In this document: piece by piece, positions 19,781 through 28,555 of the stretch
Position numbering within the stretch: the first letter of the stretch is position 1
How the letters are laid out: the number at the start of each line of letters is the position of its first letter
DNA from: Bacillus thuringiensis
GTDB taxonomy: Bacteria; Bacillota; Bacilli; Bacillales; Bacillaceae_G
NCBI RefSeq assembly: GCF_014932895.1
Contig: NZ_JACYOF010000002.1
Span: 868,001 to 932,000, forward strand
Reading direction: 5' to 3'
DNA: 64,000 nucleotides
Notes under the pieces: generated by a model
Told to the model about the DNA's origin: nothing
The model's input: the letters and a program-made list of their open reading frames with translations, nothing else
The model's database searches: none
Position numbers and translations under genes: made by a program

Positions 19781-20045
19781 TAAAAAAGTCCCCTACATAT
19801 CGAAATATGTAGAGGACGATAAATTTACCGTGGTACCACCTCATGTTGGACGCAAAAGCATCCCGCTTTATTCAGGTACAAAATATATACCTTATCCTTG
19901 TAACGGCGGAACCCGGGTTGCCTACTGAAAATAATTGTTCAGCATACCTCTCGTAAGCCCATTCCGTATATGGCACCGCACCGGGCTCCCACCTATTCCC
20001 GGCTCTCTGTAACGTCTCCATTATACGTACTCTTCTTACTTAAAC
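19781..20045 (-). promoter_or_regulatory. Tryptophan T-box riboswitch, proximal copy
   Basis: On the minus strand: AAGAAGAGTA stem I element (20028-20037), specifier loop GGAATGGGCTT with TGG (Trp) at 19959-19961, T-box core GGTGGTACCACGG (19828-19840) and terminator stem GTCCTCTACATAT / ATATGTAGGGGAC with T run (19781-19817). Uncharged tRNA-Trp would favour the antiterminator and let trpE be transcribed. Confidence 0.92.
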
Positions 20046-20094
20046 GATTTAACATATTTAATTTTTATAGGGCGTTCAACAAGTTTTTATACAC

Positions 20095-20352
20095 AAAAAG
20101 GGAGTACTCATCCTATAGAAAGGACGGGTACTCCCGTGGTGCCACCTTAATTCGTTACGAATGTAACGCACTTTACCGTATCAAAAACAATACGTGTCTC
20201 TTGTATCGATGAGATCATGTCGCCAAAGCCTACTTCTTTCGTTTCGGTTTGGAAGCTCCGAAGCCCATTCCACATCAATTCCATACTGATTCGCACCAAC
20301 CATCAGCTCTCTGACATGTTCATCATGTGTACTCTTCTTCATCAACGCTTGC
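20095..20352 (-). promoter_or_regulatory. Tryptophan T-box riboswitch, distal copy
   Basis: Second complete T-box upstream in the same leader: AAGAAGAGTA (20331-20340), specifier context GGAATGGGCTTCGG with TGG at 20266-20268, core GGTGGCACCACGG (20135-20147) and terminator GGGAGTAC / GTACTCCC with five T (20095-20136). The two copies share the AATGGGCTT specifier context but differ in terminator stem sequence, so both must be read through before trpE. Confidence 0.92.
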
Positions 20353-20372
20353 ATTTTTTTAAGTTGCACTCA

Positions 20373-20402
20373 TTATAGACCTAACTTTTTTCACAAGTCA
20401 AT
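20373..20402 (-). promoter_or_regulatory. Promoter of the trp operon
   Basis: TTGACT (-35, 20397-20402) and TATAAT (-10, 20373-20378) with an 18-bp spacer on the minus strand, placed about 25 bp before stem I of the distal T-box. Confidence 0.85.
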
Positions 20403-20554
20403 ACTTTTTAAAAAATTTTATTTTTCCCTCCTTTCAATATTATATTGACAAAACAACGTGTTTTTATGTAAATATAATAAATACTCTATTAAAATTAAGG
20501 TTTTTTGTCTAAAAATTATATATTTAAAAAGTAAAACGATGTCAAAAAACGCTT

Positions 20555-20599
20555 ACATTTCTGAAAATTCGTATTTATATATGGATTTTTCTGAATAAT
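20555..20599. promoter_or_regulatory. Two CodY-like boxes upstream of putP
   Basis: ACATTTCTGAAAATT (20555-20569) differs at two positions, and ATTTTTCTGAATAAT (20585-20599) at three, from the CodY consensus AATTTTCWGAAAATT. They are exactly 30 bp apart and lie 62-106 bp before the putP start. CodY control of proline uptake is known in B. subtilis; here it is inferred. Confidence 0.5.
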
Positions 20600-20660
20600 C
20601 ATGATAGATTATACATATGCAAAATGCATCAAAAGACATGACAAAAGGAAGGGGAACTAC

Positions 20661-22139
20661 ATGAGTACGCAGATGTTAACTTTAACTTCTATCTCTATTT
20701 ACATGCTCGGGATGTTAGTAATCGGCTATTTCGCCTACAAACGAACGTCCAACTTAACAGATTATATGCTTGGCGGGCGTACACTAGGCCCCGCAGTAAC
20801 AGCATTAAGTGCTGGAGCATCCGATATGAGTGGTTGGCTGTTAATGGGATTACCCGGTGCAATGTTTAGCGTTGGATTAAGTAGTAGTTGGATTGCGATT
20901 GGCCTAACACTAGGCGCATACGCAAACTGGCTTTATGTCGCTCCTCGCTTACGTACCTACTCTGAAATTGCAAACAACTCTATTACTATCCCAGAATTTT
21001 TGGAACACCGTTTCCACGACAAATCTCACATGCTACGCTTAGTATCTGGACTTGTTATTATGATTTTCTTTACTTTTTATGTAGCTTCAGGATTAGTTTC
21101 AGGCGCTGTATTATTTGAAAATTCATTTGGTATGAACTATCATGTTGGATTATTCATTGTAGCAGGCGTTGTTGTAGCTTACACACTATTTGGTGGTTTC
21201 TTAGCAGTAAGTTGGACAGACTTCGTGCAAGGAATCATTATGGTAATTGCTCTTATTCTTGTTCCAATCGTAACAATTATGAATTCGAACGGACTTGGAC
21301 CTGCATTTGATACAATTCGATCTGTAGATCCAACACGTTTAGATATTTTTAAAGGGGCCTCTACTTTAGGAATTATTTCTTTATTCGCATGGGGCCTTGG
21401 TTATGTTGGACAACCTCATATTATCGTACGCTTTATGGCAATTTCGTCTGTAAAAGAAATTAAAAGCGCACGAAGAATTGGTATGAGCTGGATGATTTTC
21501 TCTGTTGTCGGAGCTATGTTTACTGGTCTTATCGGTATTGCTTACTATTCGCAACAAGGGCTGACATTATCTAACCCAGAGACAATTTTCCTTGAACTTG
21601 GAAAAATTTTATTCCATCCACTTATTACTGGATTTTTATTAGCAGCTATTTTAGCAGCTATTATGAGTACAATTTCTTCTCAACTTCTCGTTACTTCAAG
21701 TGCAGTAACAGAAGACTTATATAGAACATTCTTTAAGCGTGATGCTTCTGATAAAGAACTTGTATTTGTCGGTCGTATGGCTGTACTTGTTATCGCCTTA
21801 GTTGGGTGCGCATTAGCGTTTAAACAAAATGATACGATTTTAGCTCTTGTTGGATATGCTTGGGCTGGATTTGGTTCTTCATTCGGACCTGCTATTTTAT
21901 TAAGCTTATATTGGAAACGCATGACAAAATGGGGCGCGCTTGCTGGTATGATTTCTGGTGCCGCGACTGTTATTATATGGACACAATTTAAATTCTTAAA
22001 AGACTTCTTATATGAAATGATTCCTGGTTTCGCTATTAGTTTACTAGTAATCGTAATTGTTAGTTTACTAACACAGCCTTCAAAAGAAGTTGAAGAGCAA
22101 TTTGAGGATTTCGAAAAACAACATCGTCATAATTTATAA
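20661..22139 (+). CDS. putP: Sodium/proline symporter
   Basis: A 492-residue sodium:solute symporter (TC 2.A.21) with about 13 membrane segments. YMLGGRTLGPAVTALSAGASDMSGWLLMGLPG near the N-terminus carries the sodium/substrate-binding residues of PutP, and GQPHIIVRFMAISS is the conserved mid-protein motif. It brings in proline for use as nutrient or osmoprotectant. ATG at 20661 is preferred because GGAAGGGG lies just before it; the longer frame from 20601 lacks a ribosome site and would overlap the CodY-like region. A strong terminator follows. Confidence 0.92.
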   Translation: MSTQMLTLTSISIYMLGMLVIGYFAYKRTSNLTDYMLGGRTLGPAVTALSAGASDMSGWLLMGLPGAMFSVGLSSSWIAIGLTLGAYANWLYVAPRLRTYSEIANNSITIPEFLEHRFHDKSHMLRLVSGLVIMIFFTFYVASGLVSGAVLFENSFGMNYHVGLFIVAGVVVAYTLFGGFLAVSWTDFVQGIIMVIALILVPIVTIMNSNGLGPAFDTIRSVDPTRLDIFKGASTLGIISLFAWGLGYVGQPHIIVRFMAISSVKEIKSARRIGMSWMIFSVVGAMFTGLIGIAYYSQQGLTLSNPETIFLELGKILFHPLITGFLLAAILAAIMSTISSQLLVTSSAVTEDLYRTFFKRDASDKELVFVGRMAVLVIALVGCALAFKQNDTILALVGYAWAGFGSSFGPAILLSLYWKRMTKWGALAGMISGAATVIIWTQFKFLKDFLYEMIPGFAISLLVIVIVSLLTQPSKEVEEQFEDFEKQHRHNL

Positions 22140-22176
22140 AAAAAGCTCTGCTGTTATCGTAACAGCAGAGCTTTTT
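22140..22176 (+). terminator. Terminator of putP
   Basis: Perfect stem AAAAGCTCTGCTGTT / AACAGCAGAGCTTTT with loop ATCGT and T run. Confidence 0.92.
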
Positions 22177-22296
22177 ATTGCAGTTCGACAATCTTCTTCT
22201 CAAATTTAACAAATTCTTTATGTTTCGTTAAATTTAACATAACACTATCCCTTTATAGTATAAGTATCAGCACTTATACAGAAAGGGGACTCCAAC

Positions 22297-22695
22297 ATGT
22301 TAGCAGCTTTCCAGCAACAACACATAAGAAAATTTTCACCTATTACAAATACTTCTGCTTCTCGTCTAAACATTCAACCCAATCCACCTAAAATTTCAAT
22401 TGCTCCTTCTGTTATTTCAGTCATCGGTGTTCATATGGAAAAAAACAAGTTAAAAATAAAAACGGGGCAAAGTACTGCATTATCAGCTTCCGTTTTGCCA
22501 ATGCAAGCGACGAATCAAGAACTGATTTGGACAAATATGAATTCTGATGTCATCACAATATGTCCAAAAGGTGATACAGTAACGATTACTGGAAAAAGTG
22601 CAGGAAGAGCAGTCGTAATTGTCACAACTACTGAAGGAAAATTTCGTGATTTATGTGTCATTCATGTACAACCTTATATGACAAATCCAAAATAA
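22297..22695 (+). CDS. Bacterial Ig-like (Big_2 type) domain protein
   Basis: A 132-residue protein whose residues 50-125 read as a single BIG2 immunoglobulin-like domain: [19 protein letters not shown], then [35 protein letters not shown] and CVIHVQP. Such domains are usually surface-located adhesive modules, but there is no signal peptide or anchor here, so its place is unknown; as a spore-region genome segment, a coat protein is conceivable. AAAGGGGA precedes the ATG. Monocistronic with its own terminator. Confidence 0.75.
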   Translation: MLAAFQQQHIRKFSPITNTSASRLNIQPNPPKISIAPSVISVIGVHMEKNKLKIKTGQSTALSASVLPMQATNQELIWTNMNSDVITICPKGDTVTITGKSAGRAVVIVTTTEGKFRDLCVIHVQPYMTNPK

Positions 22696-22728
22696 AAGAG
22701 TGGCTTCGTAGCCACCCTTTTATTTTAT
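22692..22728. terminator. Bidirectional terminator
   Basis: Stem AAAAGAGTGGCT / AGCCACCCTTTT with loop TCGT and T-rich flank; it overlaps the original stop codon of the broken PH-domain gene on the minus strand. Confidence 0.8.
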
Positions 22729-23266
22729 TTCAATGTTTGAGTTTTTACTTTTTACAAGATGGATAAATTGTTCCTTATCTTTAGGAGAAATAATTTCTGT
22801 TTTATGTGAGCCGTAAACAATTTCAAGTCGATCGAATGATAAAGTGAAACTTTAATCAGTAGGGAGGTGTTCATCCCCCACTGATTATTAGTTGAACCAA
22901 TCGGGCGTTTACGGGCAGTTGATCTCCCACCTAACTTCCTTGCTCCAGCCGAATTTTGAGGTGGGAGTTTTACTGCCTGTTAATGCAGGATAATGCATGA
23001 GCTGCTATTGGATTTTTTGTATTCGAAATACGTTTTATATCCCTTATAAGAATACGCTTTTTAACGAATCCTGACTTAATAGTAATCTCTTCTTCTCCAA
23101 CAATATATTTTGTCGAAAACCAACTCCAAACAAACAATATTATTAACGGTATTGTAAAAAATAAGAGAAAGTGTTCTCTCCCTGCAAATATCGGAGCAAA
23201 AGAGGCACCTATAACGATTATAAAGACCAGATATAACCATGGATCTTTTTTTGATGGAAATTTCAC
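22720..23266 (-). pseudogene. Membrane-anchored PH-like domain gene interrupted by a bcr1 repeat
   Basis: The 5' part (GTG start at 23266, AGAGGAAA upstream) encodes two membrane helices and the start of a bacterial PH-like domain (YIVGEEEITIKSGFVKKRILIRDIKRISNT). After AAHALS the frame enters the repeat and stops at a TAA. On the other side of the repeat the same frame resumes with FDRLEIVYGSHKTEII and runs to a natural TAA at 22720-22722. Removing the repeat and one copy of TTATC restores an unbroken reading frame of about 130 codons. The present product would be a 98-residue truncated protein. Confidence 0.9.
22843..22988 (+). mobile_element. bcr1-type repeat, full-length copy inserted in a gene
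   Basis: A 146-bp element with ends AGTGAAACTTT and CTGCCTGTTAATGCAG, flanked by the direct repeat GATAA at 22838-22842 and 22989-22993. It contains a strong hairpin (CTCCCACCT / AGGTGGGAG at about 22926-22970) and a second one (GGGAGGTG.. / ..CCCCCACT). No protein is encoded, so it must be moved in trans. The size, flanking ATAAA/TTTAT-like motif and hairpins match the described B. cereus group element bcr1. Confidence 0.85.
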
Positions 23267-23327
23267 TAAACTTTTCCTCTCTTGATTTAAGTCAATGCCC
23301 CCCTTCTCCTCATAAATTTCTATAAAA

Positions 23328-23358
23328 TAAAAAGAGAAGTATCACAACTTCTCTTTTC
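23328..23358 (-). terminator. Terminator of the DMT transporter gene
   Basis: Stem AAAAGAGAAGT / ACTTCTCTTTT, followed by TTTATTTTA on the minus strand. Confidence 0.8.
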
Positions 23359-23368
23359 TCCCCTAACT

Positions 23369-24280
23369 TTATAGTTCCTGTGTATACACCGGCTCGTTTA
23401 CTACATTTTTTGCAGTTCGCTTTTGTTGCTGTAGTAAGAAAACAGATACACCAAACAATACGAGCATACTACCGATAATTTGCATTGCATTTAATTTTTC
23501 TCCAAGTAAGAAGAACGCTAGTATAGATGCCCCAACTGGTTCTCCTAAAATACTCATCGAAATTGTTGTTGCATTTACGTAGTTTAATAGCCAGTTATTA
23601 ATTACATGTGACACTGTCGGTACAACTGCAAGTAAAAGAAAAACGGTCCAGTCCCACTTCGTATAACCTGTAAAAGGTACTTGCAATACGGCATTATAAA
23701 TTCCCATGAAAAGACCTGCGAATGCAAAGACTGTAAAGCTATAAATCCAATGTGATACTTTCTTTACTGTCGTTTGTCCAATAAATAAATAACCGACAAC
23801 CGCTATTACACTTAAAAAGGATAATATGTCTCCATAAATTGCTTGCTTACTTAAACCTAAATCTCCCCAACCAATGCACATTACCCCTAAGATAGCGATT
23901 CCCATCGTTGCAATGGCTGAATATGTTGTTTTTTCTTTAAACAGGAAAAAACTTCCAACTAAAGATACAATCGGTTGAAGTGCTAAAATAATTGTCGAGC
24001 TAGCAACTGTTGTATGCTTTAAGGATTCAAACCATAAAAGAAAATGAAGTGCTAAAAAGAAGCCAGATCCAATTAAAAAGCCCCAATCTTTTATTTGAAT
24101 CTTCTTAAATTCTTCTCTTTTTTTCCATACGATAGGCAGCATAATAAGTACGATAATCCATAAACGATACATACTTAAAATGGAAGATGGTGCCGAGGAC
24201 ATCTTTACAAAAACTGCTGCGAATGAAATGGCGATTATAGAAATAGCTAATGGTAGTGCGATTGATTTTTCTTGTTTCAA
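23369..24280 (-). CDS. DMT superfamily permease with two EamA domains
   Basis: A 303-residue protein with ten hydrophobic helices in two homologous EamA halves: the first ends near FLFKEKTTYSAIATMGIAILG, the second near FFLLGEKLNAMQIIGSMLVLFG, the paired (F/L)xGE(K/R) signature. Such proteins export amino acids or metabolites; the substrate cannot be told. The start is TTG at 24280, chosen because GAGGGGAG lies 8 bases upstream. Monocistronic. Confidence 0.85.
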   Translation of the reverse strand: MKQEKSIALPLAISIIAISFAAVFVKMSSAPSSILSMYRLWIIVLIMLPIVWKKREEFKKIQIKDWGFLIGSGFFLALHFLLWFESLKHTTVASSTIILALQPIVSLVGSFFLFKEKTTYSAIATMGIAILGVMCIGWGDLGLSKQAIYGDILSFLSVIAVVGYLFIGQTTVKKVSHWIYSFTVFAFAGLFMGIYNAVLQVPFTGYTKWDWTVFLLLAVVPTVSHVINNWLLNYVNATTISMSILGEPVGASILAFFLLGEKLNAMQIIGSMLVLFGVSVFLLQQQKRTAKNVVNEPVYTQEL

Positions 24281-24484
24281 ATTCTGTCTCCCCTCTCACC
24301 TGTCAAAAATCCCATTTCATTATATCCGTTTTCTTTTATAACTTAAATACTAATTTTTTAGATTCTTCGTACCATTATGGTAAAATAGAAACGAAAGCAC
24401 CTATTAGTGAATATTCCTTTCTTTTTTCACTACAAGCGTCGCTCTTACAATCGTTACAGTAAATTTTTATTTAGGGGGATCTAC

Positions 24485-25216
24485 ATGAATCAAACAATAG
24501 GGAGAATTGAAGAAATTTCATTTTTTAGCACATCACTTCAAGAAGACGTTACGCTTCTCGTTTATTTACCAGTAAATTATACGCCATTGCACAAACATAC
24601 AGTTGTGATTGCACAAGATGGTAGAGACTATTTTCAACTTGGTAAAGCGCACCGTGTAATTGAAAGTCTTCGTGAAACTGAAGAAATTGACCGTACAATT
24701 ATTGTCGGTATTCCATATAAAAACGTACATGATCGCAAAGAAAAATATTTCCCAAATGAAGTAAAAAATGCTGCATATATTCGTTTCCTTGCTCATGAAC
24801 TTGCGCCATATATCGATGAAAATTATCCAACATATCAAATGGGAAAAGGCCGCGTTTTAATTGGTGATTCTCTTGGCGGAACAGTTTCCTTTATGACTGC
24901 ACTTATGTATCCGCATACATTCGGTAAGGTCGTGATGCAATCACCATTCGTTGATGACACAGTAATGAACTTAGCAAAAGATTTCAAAGATCCACAAGCA
25001 TTGGAAATTTATCATATAATTGGGACGGAAGAAACCGCTGTAAAGCGTACAGATGGACAAGTATCTGATTTCGTACAACCGAACCGTGAACTAAATACGC
25101 TTCTTACAGAAAGAAATTTCATCACACACTACGAGGAGTTTGAAGGCAATCATACTTGGAAGTATTGGCAAGCTGATTTACCAAAAGCCTTCTCACATAT
25201 TCTATCAATGAAATAA
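24485..25216 (+). CDS. yjcH: Putative esterase, YjcH-like (alpha/beta hydrolase)
   Basis: A 243-residue member of the esterase-D/IroE-like family. The nucleophile elbow is GDSLGG (near residue 125), and HTWKYW near the C-terminus supplies the His. ATG 24485 follows TAGGGGGATCTAC; the longer frame from 24407 lacks a ribosome site. In B. subtilis yjcH precedes yjcG and yjcF in the same order as here, which supports the name. Substrate unknown. Confidence 0.85.
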   Translation: MNQTIGRIEEISFFSTSLQEDVTLLVYLPVNYTPLHKHTVVIAQDGRDYFQLGKAHRVIESLRETEEIDRTIIVGIPYKNVHDRKEKYFPNEVKNAAYIRFLAHELAPYIDENYPTYQMGKGRVLIGDSLGGTVSFMTALMYPHTFGKVVMQSPFVDDTVMNLAKDFKDPQALEIYHIIGTEETAVKRTDGQVSDFVQPNRELNTLLTERNFITHYEEFEGNHTWKYWQADLPKAFSHILSMK

Positions 25217-25305
25217 TAGAGAGCAGTATTCAGAATAATTTGATATAATAGATAAAGAGATTTATCTCAAAATCTAACTAGACTTACAAAGGGAGGAATT
25301 GGAAC

Positions 25306-25824
25306 ATGAAATTAGGCATTGTAATTTTTCCATCAAAAATGATTCAAGATAAAGCGAACGGATTGCGTAAGCGTTATGATCCGCACTACGCATTAGTTCC
25401 GCCACATATTACATTGAAAACACCCTTTGAGACGCAAGATGAACAATTAGAATCGATTGTAAAAGAATTACATACAATCGCAAATAAAACGAACCCTTTC
25501 ACCCTTCATGTTGGAAAAGTTGGTTCATTCGCACCTGTTAATAATGTTCTTTATTTTAAAGTAGAAAAAACACCTGAACTAACTTTCTTAAATGAAGAAA
25601 TGCATAAAGGATTCTTCACGCAAGAACGTGAATATGCTTTCGTACCTCATTTAACAATCGGACAAAACTTATCAGATGCAGAGCATGCTGATGTATTAGG
25701 CCGATTACGTATGAAAGATTTCTATTATGAACAACCAATCGACCGTTTCCATCTTCTATATCAATTAGAAAACGGAACGTGGACAGTACACGAAACATTC
25801 CACCTTGGAAAGGGGAACAACTAA
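25306..25824 (+). CDS. yjcG: 2H phosphoesterase / RNA ligase-like protein YjcG
   Basis: A 172-residue protein with the two HxT/S motifs of the 2H phosphoesterase (2'-5' RNA ligase-like) superfamily: HITLKTPF near residue 35 and HLTIGQ near 115. The reaction in bacilli is not established. GGGAGG precedes the ATG. The stop codon is followed after 1 base by the TTG start of yjcF, so the two are cotranslated. Confidence 0.88.
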   Translation: MKLGIVIFPSKMIQDKANGLRKRYDPHYALVPPHITLKTPFETQDEQLESIVKELHTIANKTNPFTLHVGKVGSFAPVNNVLYFKVEKTPELTFLNEEMHKGFFTQEREYAFVPHLTIGQNLSDAEHADVLGRLRMKDFYYEQPIDRFHLLYQLENGTWTVHETFHLGKGNN

Positions 25825-25825
25825 T

Positions 25826-26248
25826 TTGCACGCACAAATCGTACAAACTGACGAACAGCTAAGAGATGCTTTCTCTGTACGTAAACAAGTATTTGTAAAT
25901 GAACAACGTGTTTCTGCCGAAGAAGAGTATGATGAGTTTGAAGAAACTTCCACACACGTTATTATATATGATGATAAGATTCCAGTTGGTGCTGGTCGCT
26001 TTCGCACTATTGATGGAATAGGAAAAATGGAGCGCATTTGCGTACTAGCTTCCCATCGTAAAAAAGGAATTGGAAAGATTGTGATGGACGCACTTGAAGC
26101 GTATGCGAAGGAAGAGTCACTTCCAAAAGTAAAACTTCATGCTCAAACACATGCTGAAAATTTCTATAAAAAACTTGGATATGTAACGAGTTCCAATGTA
26201 TTTCTGGAAGCGAATATCCCGCACGTCGTAATGATAAAAGAATTGTAA
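25826..26248 (+). CDS. yjcF: GNAT family N-acetyltransferase YjcF
   Basis: A 140-residue GNAT protein: RICVLASHRKKGIGKIVMDALE is the acetyl-CoA loop and HAQTHAENFYKKLGY the C-terminal strand and helix of the fold. The start is taken as TTG 25826, with AAAGGGG 10 bases upstream; an earlier TTG at 25805 would overlap yjcG and lies before that ribosome site. Forms an operon with yjcG. Acceptor unknown. Confidence 0.85.
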   Translation: MHAQIVQTDEQLRDAFSVRKQVFVNEQRVSAEEEYDEFEETSTHVIIYDDKIPVGAGRFRTIDGIGKMERICVLASHRKKGIGKIVMDALEAYAKEESLPKVKLHAQTHAENFYKKLGYVTSSNVFLEANIPHVVMIKEL

Positions 26249-26252
26249 TTTT

Positions 26253-26281
26253 AAAACAGGAGGTATCCCCTCCTGTTTTTT
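26253..26281 (+). terminator. Terminator after yjcF
   Basis: Stem AAAACAGGAGG / CCTCCTGTTTT with loop TATCC and T run. Confidence 0.9.
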
Positions 26282-26347
26282 ACATTGCTATTTTCTTTTT
26301 CTTCCGCTAAAGTTAAATGTTGATGCTATAGTTTTGAAGGTGAATAT

Positions 26348-28414
26348 ATGACACAAGAAAAATTTTCACAAAAATCATTAACACACGCTGGAATTCCGCA
26401 AGCGACGTATCATATCCCGAAAACATCTACCCATTTAATTATGGAAGAAGATGCAGATGCGGCGTATTTCCGCGCTCTAGAACAGCAAAACGTTTATTTA
26501 AACGAAAAACAATTAGAAGCGGTGCGAACGACAGAAGGTCCTGTCCTTACATTAGCTGGTGCCGGAAGTGGAAAAACATCTGTTTTAACAACTCGAGTAG
26601 GTTATTTAGTGAATGTAAAACAAGTTCATCCGCGAAATATTTTATTACTTACATTTACACAAAAAGCTGCTGAGGAAATTCGAACTCGTGTAGCAAACTT
26701 ACCTGGTATGAACCATGCTGCAAGTAGCTACGTTGTTGCTGGTACATTCCATTCTGTCTTTTTAAAATTGCTTCGTAGCCAAGGATATAATCAGCAAATT
26801 TTAGCAAATGAAAAACATAAACAAATTATGATAAAGAAAATATTAAAAGAGTTACGTTTGAAAGATGATTATGATGCGGAAACGATGCTCGCTATGATTT
26901 CACTTGAGAAAAACAAATTAAATCGTCCGAAAGATGTAAAAGCGAAAACACCAGTCGAACAAGAATTTAAAGAAGTATACGAACGTTTTGAAGAGGTAAA
27001 ACAACGATATAATTATATCGATTTCGATGATATCTTATTAGAAACATATTATATGTTAGAAAATAACGCTCCCTTGCTCAATCAATTACAACAACGTTTC
27101 CACTATATTGAAGTAGATGAGTTTCAAGATACATCATATGCACAATATGAAATTGTAAAATTGTTAGCCACGCCAAGAAATAATTTATTTATTGCAGGTG
27201 ATGACGATCAAGCGATATACGGCTGGCGAGGAGCAAGTCACCAAATTATTTTATCTTTCCCAAAAGAATTCGATAATACAACGATCATCGCACTTAATAC
27301 GAATTATCGATCCAATCCATTTATCGTCGGACTTGGAAATGAAGTTATCAAACTAAATCAAGAACGTTTTGATAAAGAGCTATATTCTGTTCGTGAAGAA
27401 GGTGTACAACCATTTTACGCAAGACCAGCTACGACTCTTGATGAAGCAAATCAAATTTTGCAGCTCATTCAAGAAAAAGTAGATAGTGGCGAACGAAACT
27501 ATAAAGATTTTTGTTTACTGTATCGCACCCATTCTGTAAGCCGTTCTTTACTTGATCAGCTTACAATTCATAAGATTCCGTTTATCAAACACGGAGCGAG
27601 CCAATCATTTTACGAGCACTCTTTAATTAAACCCGTATTAGATCATTTACGACTCGTGCTCGAACCGTTTCGCTTAGAATCACTTTCAAATATATTACCG
27701 ACGATGTATATCGGACGTGATGAGTGTATTTCATTTATTGAACGGGAGCAATGGAAATATGGTGAGGGGCGTTTCCCTTCTCTTCTTCATTTCTTATTAC
27801 TAAATCCAAGCTTGAAACCTTTTCAAGTGAAAAAAGTAAATGAACGTATCGATTTTATTAAATTTATAAAAGAACTAGAACCGAAAAAAGCATTAAAAGA
27901 AATTATTCATGGTAAAGGAAAATATTTAGAGTACTTACAAAGTAACGATCGTTCTTCCTTTACGATGCATAAAGACATACAAGAAGAAATGTTAGAAGAA
28001 TTAATGGAATCTGCCACGCGTTTTACTGATATTCCAGCTTACTTACAATTTATTGACGAAGCAATTCAAGGACAAAAAGAAATGGAAGCATTAAAAACAA
28101 TGCCACAAAAAGATGCCGTTTCGCTTATGTCCATTCATAACGCGAAAGGTCTGGAATTTCCATGCGTCTTTTTACTTGGTGCAAGCGATGGTATTTTGCC
28201 ACATACCTCTTCTTTAAAAGATGCAAATGATCGTGTCACGGACACTTCTGAAGCTTTAGAAGAAGAACGTCGACTACTTTATGTCGCAATTACACGTGCA
28301 AAAGAAGAACTTTACATTTCCTCTCCGCAATTTTTCAGAGGAAAGAAATTAGATATATCTCGTTTTTTATATACGGTGCGAAAAGATTTACCTGAAAAGA
28401 CATCCACGAAATAA
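26348..28414 (+). CDS. yjcD: UvrD/Rep-type ATP-dependent DNA helicase YjcD
   Basis: A 688-residue superfamily 1A helicase with all main motifs: Q-motif LNEKQLEAV, Walker A GAGSGKTS (71-78), motif Ia LTFTQKAAEEIRTRV, motif II VDEFQDTS, motif III GDDDQAIYGWRGA, motif IV TNYRSN, motif V SIHNAKGLEFPCVFL and motif VI LYVAITRAKEELY. It would unwind DNA 3' to 5', likely in repair or replication restart. Shorter than PcrA. Monocistronic, placed as in B. subtilis next to yjcF/G/H. Confidence 0.9.
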   Translation: MTQEKFSQKSLTHAGIPQATYHIPKTSTHLIMEEDADAAYFRALEQQNVYLNEKQLEAVRTTEGPVLTLAGAGSGKTSVLTTRVGYLVNVKQVHPRNILLLTFTQKAAEEIRTRVANLPGMNHAASSYVVAGTFHSVFLKLLRSQGYNQQILANEKHKQIMIKKILKELRLKDDYDAETMLAMISLEKNKLNRPKDVKAKTPVEQEFKEVYERFEEVKQRYNYIDFDDILLETYYMLENNAPLLNQLQQRFHYIEVDEFQDTSYAQYEIVKLLATPRNNLFIAGDDDQAIYGWRGASHQIILSFPKEFDNTTIIALNTNYRSNPFIVGLGNEVIKLNQERFDKELYSVREEGVQPFYARPATTLDEANQILQLIQEKVDSGERNYKDFCLLYRTHSVSRSLLDQLTIHKIPFIKHGASQSFYEHSLIKPVLDHLRLVLEPFRLESLSNILPTMYIGRDECISFIEREQWKYGEGRFPSLLHFLLLNPSLKPFQVKKVNERIDFIKFIKELEPKKALKEIIHGKGKYLEYLQSNDRSSFTMHKDIQEEMLEELMESATRFTDIPAYLQFIDEAIQGQKEMEALKTMPQKDAVSLMSIHNAKGLEFPCVFLLGASDGILPHTSSLKDANDRVTDTSEALEEERRLLYVAITRAKEELYISSPQFFRGKKLDISRFLYTVRKDLPEKTSTK

Positions 28415-28427
28415 GGATGTCTTTTTT
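28395..28427 (+). terminator. Terminator of yjcD
   Basis: Stem AAAAGACATCC / GGATGTCTTTT spanning the stop codon, followed by T residues. Confidence 0.85.
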
Positions 28428-28508
28428 ATATCACGTAATGTACATCCCTACTATATAAATTCCCTGTTTTTATCATGAGGATTAACGTAATATCAACCAT
28501 ATTCCACT

Positions 28509-28517
28509 CATATTGTA
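28509..28517 (+). promoter_or_regulatory. SigK-like -10 element upstream of cotY
   Basis: CATATTGTA matches the sigma-K -10 pattern CATANNNTA and lies 39 bp before the cotY start. The -35 part (AC) is too short to place. Late mother-cell control is expected for cotY. Confidence 0.4.
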
Positions 28518-28555
28518 ATAGTGTATGTCAGAACTCACGATAAGGAGTGAACATA

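Noticed and set aside
20181-20369. 62-codon open frame on the minus strand
   Set aside because: It lies entirely within stem I and the middle of the distal T-box leader; the conservation is explained by RNA structure.
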